DNA of 11,325 nt, taken from the NCBI GenBank assembly GCA_900128585.1, contig LT642745.1:1-11325 (forward strand), given 5' to 3'. Shown here in pieces: positions 8,223 through 11,325 of the stretch. How positions within the stretch are numbered: the stretch's first letter is position 1; every line of letters starts with the position of its first letter. Made by a program: the position numbers and the translations under genes. The notes beneath the pieces are model-generated. The model worked only from the letters and a program-made list of their open reading frames with translations, was not told the DNA's origin and ran no database searches. The DNA comes from Stramenopiles sp. TOSAG23-3. Lineage: Eukaryota > Sar.

Positions 8223-9778
8223 ATGGACCCACAGTTGCCCGGCGACGGAGTTGAAAATGACCACTACATCCCTCATTCCCACTTTGATGATTACAGCTCT
8301 GATCTTGCCGCTTATTTTGAACTTGTTGAAAAAGAGATGATCGAGATCAGCGAGGACGAGGAGTATGTCAAGGATCTGATTAGGAAACAGAATTTGACGA
8401 CCGCTGAAGAAGACGAATCGGAAAACAATTTCCAACGGGAGCACGAGTTAACCTTCGACAGTCACCTTGAGACCGATGACAACAAACGTGTTTCTGGGAT
8501 CCAGGAATTTATTGAAACAACATTAAAAGTCAAGTTCAAGCCTTTAAAAACCCACCTCTTTGGCCAGCTGGACATTGAAGCGGTCTTGCAGGACGTTTTG
8601 CAAAAATCCCGATGGTATGCATTGAATGAAGTCCGGCGGATGTTTGAAGAGCCTATCAAGAATACCATCCAGGCAACGCTGGAAAATATTGAAGCAACCG
8701 ATGATTTCGAAAGGAACGATGCAAGCTCAGCGCAGGATACCAGCAATGGCCTTCAGGCTCTGGTCGCTTCCGCTGTGGAAGCATTTTGGGTTCATCAGTT
8801 AGTAATATTCAAGGAGGTTATTGATGCACATGTAAGTAGACCCCTACATTCTCTCGCTGCTCGTTCAACGTAGTTTAACATCAAAAATCCCACACAGTTT
8901 GACAACATGATCGGAGAAAAACATTTGCTTGCCGAGGAGCTTTTTAGCTTAATGGACGAGAACATGGACGGAAAGGTTACTTTCAAAGAATTTCTGCACG
9001 TGTTTACCAAGGAGATGACGAAGGTGTTACCTTCTGCCGTATTCTTTGCTAACGCAGACCGGCGCATACAGAAAGTATCGTGGCACGCCAGGGCATCGAA
9101 AGCCCAGCTTGTATTTCATCTCTCCGCTTTGTACTTTAAAACTCTGTAAGTTCCCTAGTTCGTATTCAACGGCTACAATGTACAATCGCTAACCAATTCG
9201 TGTTTTAAAAAAAATAATACAGGGGACAAAAAATTAAAACAACTTTGCAAATGAACTGTCAGTCGTCTTCTTCACGTACACCAGAGCATGAAAAACCCAA
9301 CGGTAAGTGCAGGTCCTGGCTGTTGCTGAATGGGGCATCGGCAAGCCATGGACTTCGAAAGTTTCTAATGTATTTGCAACGAGCATACGAAGTGCGCGGA
9401 ATGGAATTGTCAGGGTTATGGAAAATAATATGGAACAGACAATTTACACAAACTAAACTTACGAGCAAAAGCGCGGCCCCGATGGCAACTGTGCTAGGGG
9501 ACGTCGATGCAATACCATTGTACGTCGACAAATCTTTCATATTGTTGACGACTGGAGCAAAGATTACGCGCAGTAACTTAAACGTGCTGTACGACGACAT
9601 TGACCAAGATTATTTCAAAGACGATGCTGGCATACATTATCACGAATTTTGTATATTTTTGATGCTCTATTTGAATCAAATGAAATCCTTCATGTTCAAG
9701 CTCCTGATTGCTGTAATGGAAGCTAATTTACGCGACATTGTCCGGAAACAATTGTTGAGCGTTGGCAATCGCGCAGAG
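8223..9778 (+). CDS. EF-hand calcium-binding protein, three exons, 3' end disrupted
   Basis: Exons are 8223-8831, 8898-9145 and 9223 onward. Junction phases are 0 and 2 and keep the frame open, giving 471 residues up to 9778. The first exon (203 residues) is acidic and helical, without a domain I recognise. Exon 2 carries a canonical EF-hand: helix AEELFSLM, then loop DENMDGKVTFKE (residues 223-234) with ligands at D223, N225, D227, T231 and E234. Exon 3 carries a degenerate EF-hand-like segment with DDIDQDY, an insertion, then AGIHYHEF and a hydrophobic helix. The piece after the first EF-hand in exon 2 looks less protein-like, so its boundaries may differ. A further GTAAGT at 9303 and CAG ending at 9413 could define a 111-base in-frame intron. 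The frame continues to 10192, but from 9779 it lies antisense to conserved myosin codons, so that extension is probably not real and the true C-terminus is missing. Calcium binding is expected; the target is unknown. Confidence 0.72.
8832..8897 (+). other. Spliceosomal intron 1 of the EF-hand gene (66 bp)
   Basis: It starts GTAAGT and ends CACACAG, and is removed in phase 0 between codons for His and Phe. Without splicing, the exon 1 frame ends at a TAG at 8871-8873, cutting off the EF-hand. Splicing joins the acidic N-terminal region to the canonical EF-hand. TTTAAC about 20 bases before the 3' end is a possible branch site. Confidence 0.85.
9146..9222 (+). other. Spliceosomal intron 2 of the EF-hand gene (77 bp)
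   Basis: It starts GTAAGT and ends AATACAG, with CGCTAACC near 9187-9194 as a good branch-site candidate. Retaining it gives an in-frame TAA at once (CTG TAA). Removing it joins CT to GGG... and enters the long open frame that carries the second EF-hand-like segment. Confidence 0.82.
9303..9413 (+). other. Possible third intron of the EF-hand gene (111 bp, in frame)
   Basis: GGTAAGTGC at 9302 is as good a donor as the two accepted ones. AATTGTCAG ending at 9413 is a fair acceptor, with CTAAT near 9365-9369 as a possible branch site. The segment is exactly 37 codons with no stop, so both spliced and retained forms would be translatable. The peptide it encodes has no recognisable motif. Confidence 0.4.
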
Positions 9779-10456
9779 CTACTGCATGATTTGTTTCGTC
9801 GTCTCCGTCTTCCCGGCCCCACTCTCTCCGCTAATGACGATAGACTGCGGCTTTCCATCTTCCCTCAAGCGAATGAACGCCCGGTTTGCCACTTCAAATA
9901 TATGCGGGGGGTTGCCGCCCGATCGCGTGCCTTCGCTTTTCACCCGGTACTTGCGCATATACATTTCGTCGTAAATGCTTATCCCGTCTTTGTCCCTGCA
10001 CAATTTGTACGGGTTCATGACAATCAAGATTTCTCCCGCCCTGGTGTAGATCTGCTGGCTCAGGTAGCGGACCATGATGTTGTTCACAATTGCAGGTTCG
10101 TGCAGGTGGTGGAAATAGACCATGTCTTCGAGCGGCTTTCGGGTGTTATTTCGTGCCCATATTTTGTCCGTGGTCAAATGGACTGTTTTTGAGGGGGAGA
10201 ACGTGGTTCGGACTTCAACCGTTCGGTTCGCATTGTCGACGCTGTAGACAGTCGCCGGAATCCACGTGGGCCTGGTGCAGTAGTTCTGAGGCAACAGAGA
10301 CGCGCGGTATTGGGAAGACTTTTCTTCGTACACGTTCTCCACCCACACGGGAAACCCTTTGTGAAAGTGCTTGATGGCCATCAACTGACTTTCTCTCCGG
10401 GGACTAATTTTAACCGCCGAACGGTCCACAGTGTTCCTTTTAATACGAAATGACAT
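9779..10456 (-). CDS. Myosin heavy chain, N-terminal motor fragment only (truncated after the P-loop)
   Basis: This frame gives 225 residues and then a TAG. Myosins are actin-based ATP-driven motors with a motor domain of about 700 residues. An SH3-like N-terminal subdomain is visible at about 33-100 (GFPVWVENVY, then TWIPATVYSVD). The start of the motor follows: KPLEDMVYFHHLHEPAIVNN, RYLSQQIYTRAGEILIVMNPYK (108-151) and PPHIFEVANRAF (183-194). The nucleotide-binding P-loop is GESGAGKTETTKQIMQ (210-225). A basic insertion, VKSEGTRSGGN, sits before PPHIF. Switch I, switch II, the relay helix, converter, IQ motifs and tail are all absent, and no minus-strand frame to the left supplies them. A weak donor GTAG overlaps the end (CA|GTAG, 9782 down), so an intron could start here, but the next exon would have to lie beyond other genes. 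The ATG at 10456 has A at -3. The frame is open upstream to about 10660 without another ATG, probably 5' leader. Myosin homology is certain, but expression as a working motor is not possible from this fragment alone. Confidence 0.9.
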   Translation of the reverse strand: MSFRIKRNTVDRSAVKISPRRESQLMAIKHFHKGFPVWVENVYEEKSSQYRASLLPQNYCTRPTWIPATVYSVDNANRTVEVRTTFSPSKTVHLTTDKIWARNNTRKPLEDMVYFHHLHEPAIVNNIMVRYLSQQIYTRAGEILIVMNPYKLCRDKDGISIYDEMYMRKYRVKSEGTRSGGNPPHIFEVANRAFIRLREDGKPQSIVISGESGAGKTETTKQIMQ

Positions 10457-11325
10457 CCTGATAGACGAAGCGTTTACTTGAATGCAATTGGAAATGACTC
10501 CAGCTTCTCGTCGCAGATCTTCAGGAAAGAAATTATAAAGCAGTGCGTACGTCTGAACGAAACGAGGAGAAAGACTTCGACCTTGGAGAAGGTAGTATTG
10601 TAATTTTTCAGTTATAATTAATAAAAGAAAGGTTAAAGTAATTTTTAATGAAGGAAAGCCATATCATCATCACACCGGATAAAAAAGTTATTTAAAAAAA
10701 TATCATACTATAACCATCCTATTCCATACCTTAGATAAGAATCTCTGTCTTGTTTCATTTATACTATCAGAGACAAAGCTTTACTCTATCTATGTAAATA
10801 CAATATCCTATTTTGGAGGAAGTATTAAATACATATAGAATAAGGATTCTAAACGAATGAAAATTAATTTAAATAAAAATGAAAGACAATTATAAAATAC
10901 TATACCTAAATAGAATAGTAAAAATATGGCCCTTTCGTTCGTTCTTCGTTGTTTGTTTCTTTTTTGTTTTTTCCGATTATCTTTTATCGTTTTTCATAGT
11001 AGTGCTGTGCTATTTATTAATGACTAAAGACTTCAGAAATATTCCTTGGTATTTATATATAGTCGTCCGTTCTAGTTTAAATAGTCATTCGTCAATCGAT
11101 AGATGTTATTTATAGGGTACGTATTTTTAATTGTACCTGAGTGCTGTGTGGTCTGTATTGTATTTTATTATTAATCCTCATTTTATTGTTTTATGAAGAA
11201 GCTAGAAAAGTATAAGTTAACCTAATAAATTAGTCTACTTAAATATAAAATAACGAAGGAGCGAGAGAAGGAGAAGAGAGAAGAGAGAAGAGAGAGATTT
11301 TTTTAATTATCTTAATAAAGCTTAA
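10457..11325. other. AT-rich region upstream of the myosin fragment
   Basis: The first 150 bases (10457 to about 10610) keep a near-coding base composition and are probably the myosin 5' leader. They then switch sharply to AT-rich DNA. A 78-codon plus-strand frame at 10879-11115 has no motif, is dominated by Phe, Leu, Ile and Val from the T-rich sequence, and is not accepted. No RNA gene was found. The region ends in a GA-rich tract. Confidence 0.65.
11255..11297. repeat. GA-rich low-complexity tract
   Basis: The tract is nearly pure purine on the plus strand, with AGAGAAG-like units repeated several times and ending AGAGAGAGA before a T run. It mirrors in kind the pyrimidine tract at the left end of the window, with the purine-rich strand reversed. 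Confidence 0.9.

Noticed and set aside
9032-9065. Possible 34-base mini-intron GTGTTA...GCTAACGCAG in exon 2 of the EF-hand gene
   Set aside because: It is half the length of the accepted introns, the branch-like CTAAC is only a few bases from the acceptor, and the donor is poor. The resulting peptide is not more convincing.
7226-9778. Remaining myosin motor exons on the minus strand to the left of 9779
   Set aside because: I read the minus-strand frames for switch I (NxNSSRFGK-like) and the segment after the P-loop (LEAFGNAKT-like) and found neither.
10879-11115. Plus-strand frame of 78 codons with hydrophobic residues
   Set aside because: It lies in T-rich, AT-rich DNA. The composition explains the Phe/Leu/Val content, and there is no motif or coding-like base composition.

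Overview
The window looks like nuclear DNA from a microbial eukaryote. One gene has spliceosomal-type introns (GTAAGT...CAG). Another encodes the start of a myosin motor. One protein carries a mitochondrial-type presequence and another a secretory signal peptide. Long AT-rich, microsatellite-bearing gaps separate compact genes of more balanced base composition. The standard genetic code fits every gene. The lineage cannot be fixed by reading alone. The Tyr/Cys-rich secreted tail and the EF-hand, Sel1-like and myosin content would suit an alga or other protist, and a stramenopile is my weak guess. Nothing prokaryotic is present: no operons, Shine-Dalgarno sites, CRISPR array or insertion sequence.

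Layout, left to right. Positions 1-210 are an imperfect CTT/TTC microsatellite with a 55-bp higher-order duplication. After an AT-rich gap, 1329-2318 (+) encodes a 3-hydroxyisobutyrate dehydrogenase-type beta-hydroxyacid dehydrogenase with a probable mitochondrial presequence. Next, 3307-4953 (+) encodes a predicted secreted protein of unknown function whose C-terminal tail is extremely Tyr-rich and carries CxxC-x6-CxxC. Convergent to it, 5286-7226 (-) encodes a protein with Sel1-like helical repeats and a C-terminal thioredoxin-like fold that lacks the CxxC active site. After another AT-rich gap, 8223-9778 (+) is a three-exon gene with one canonical and one degenerate EF-hand. It runs head-on into 9779-10456 (-), the first 225 residues of a myosin heavy chain, which stops just after the P-loop. 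The remainder, 10457-11325, is AT-rich and ends in a GA-rich tract.

The genes do not form a recognisable pathway or system; they look like unrelated neighbours. The most notable point is the junction near 9780. The myosin loses about two thirds of its motor there, and the EF-hand gene loses its natural end at the same place. This suggests a rearrangement breakpoint, a duplicated gene fragment or an assembly misjoin. The most likely undescribed protein families are the Tyr/Cys-tailed secreted protein and the Sel1/thioredoxin-like fusion.
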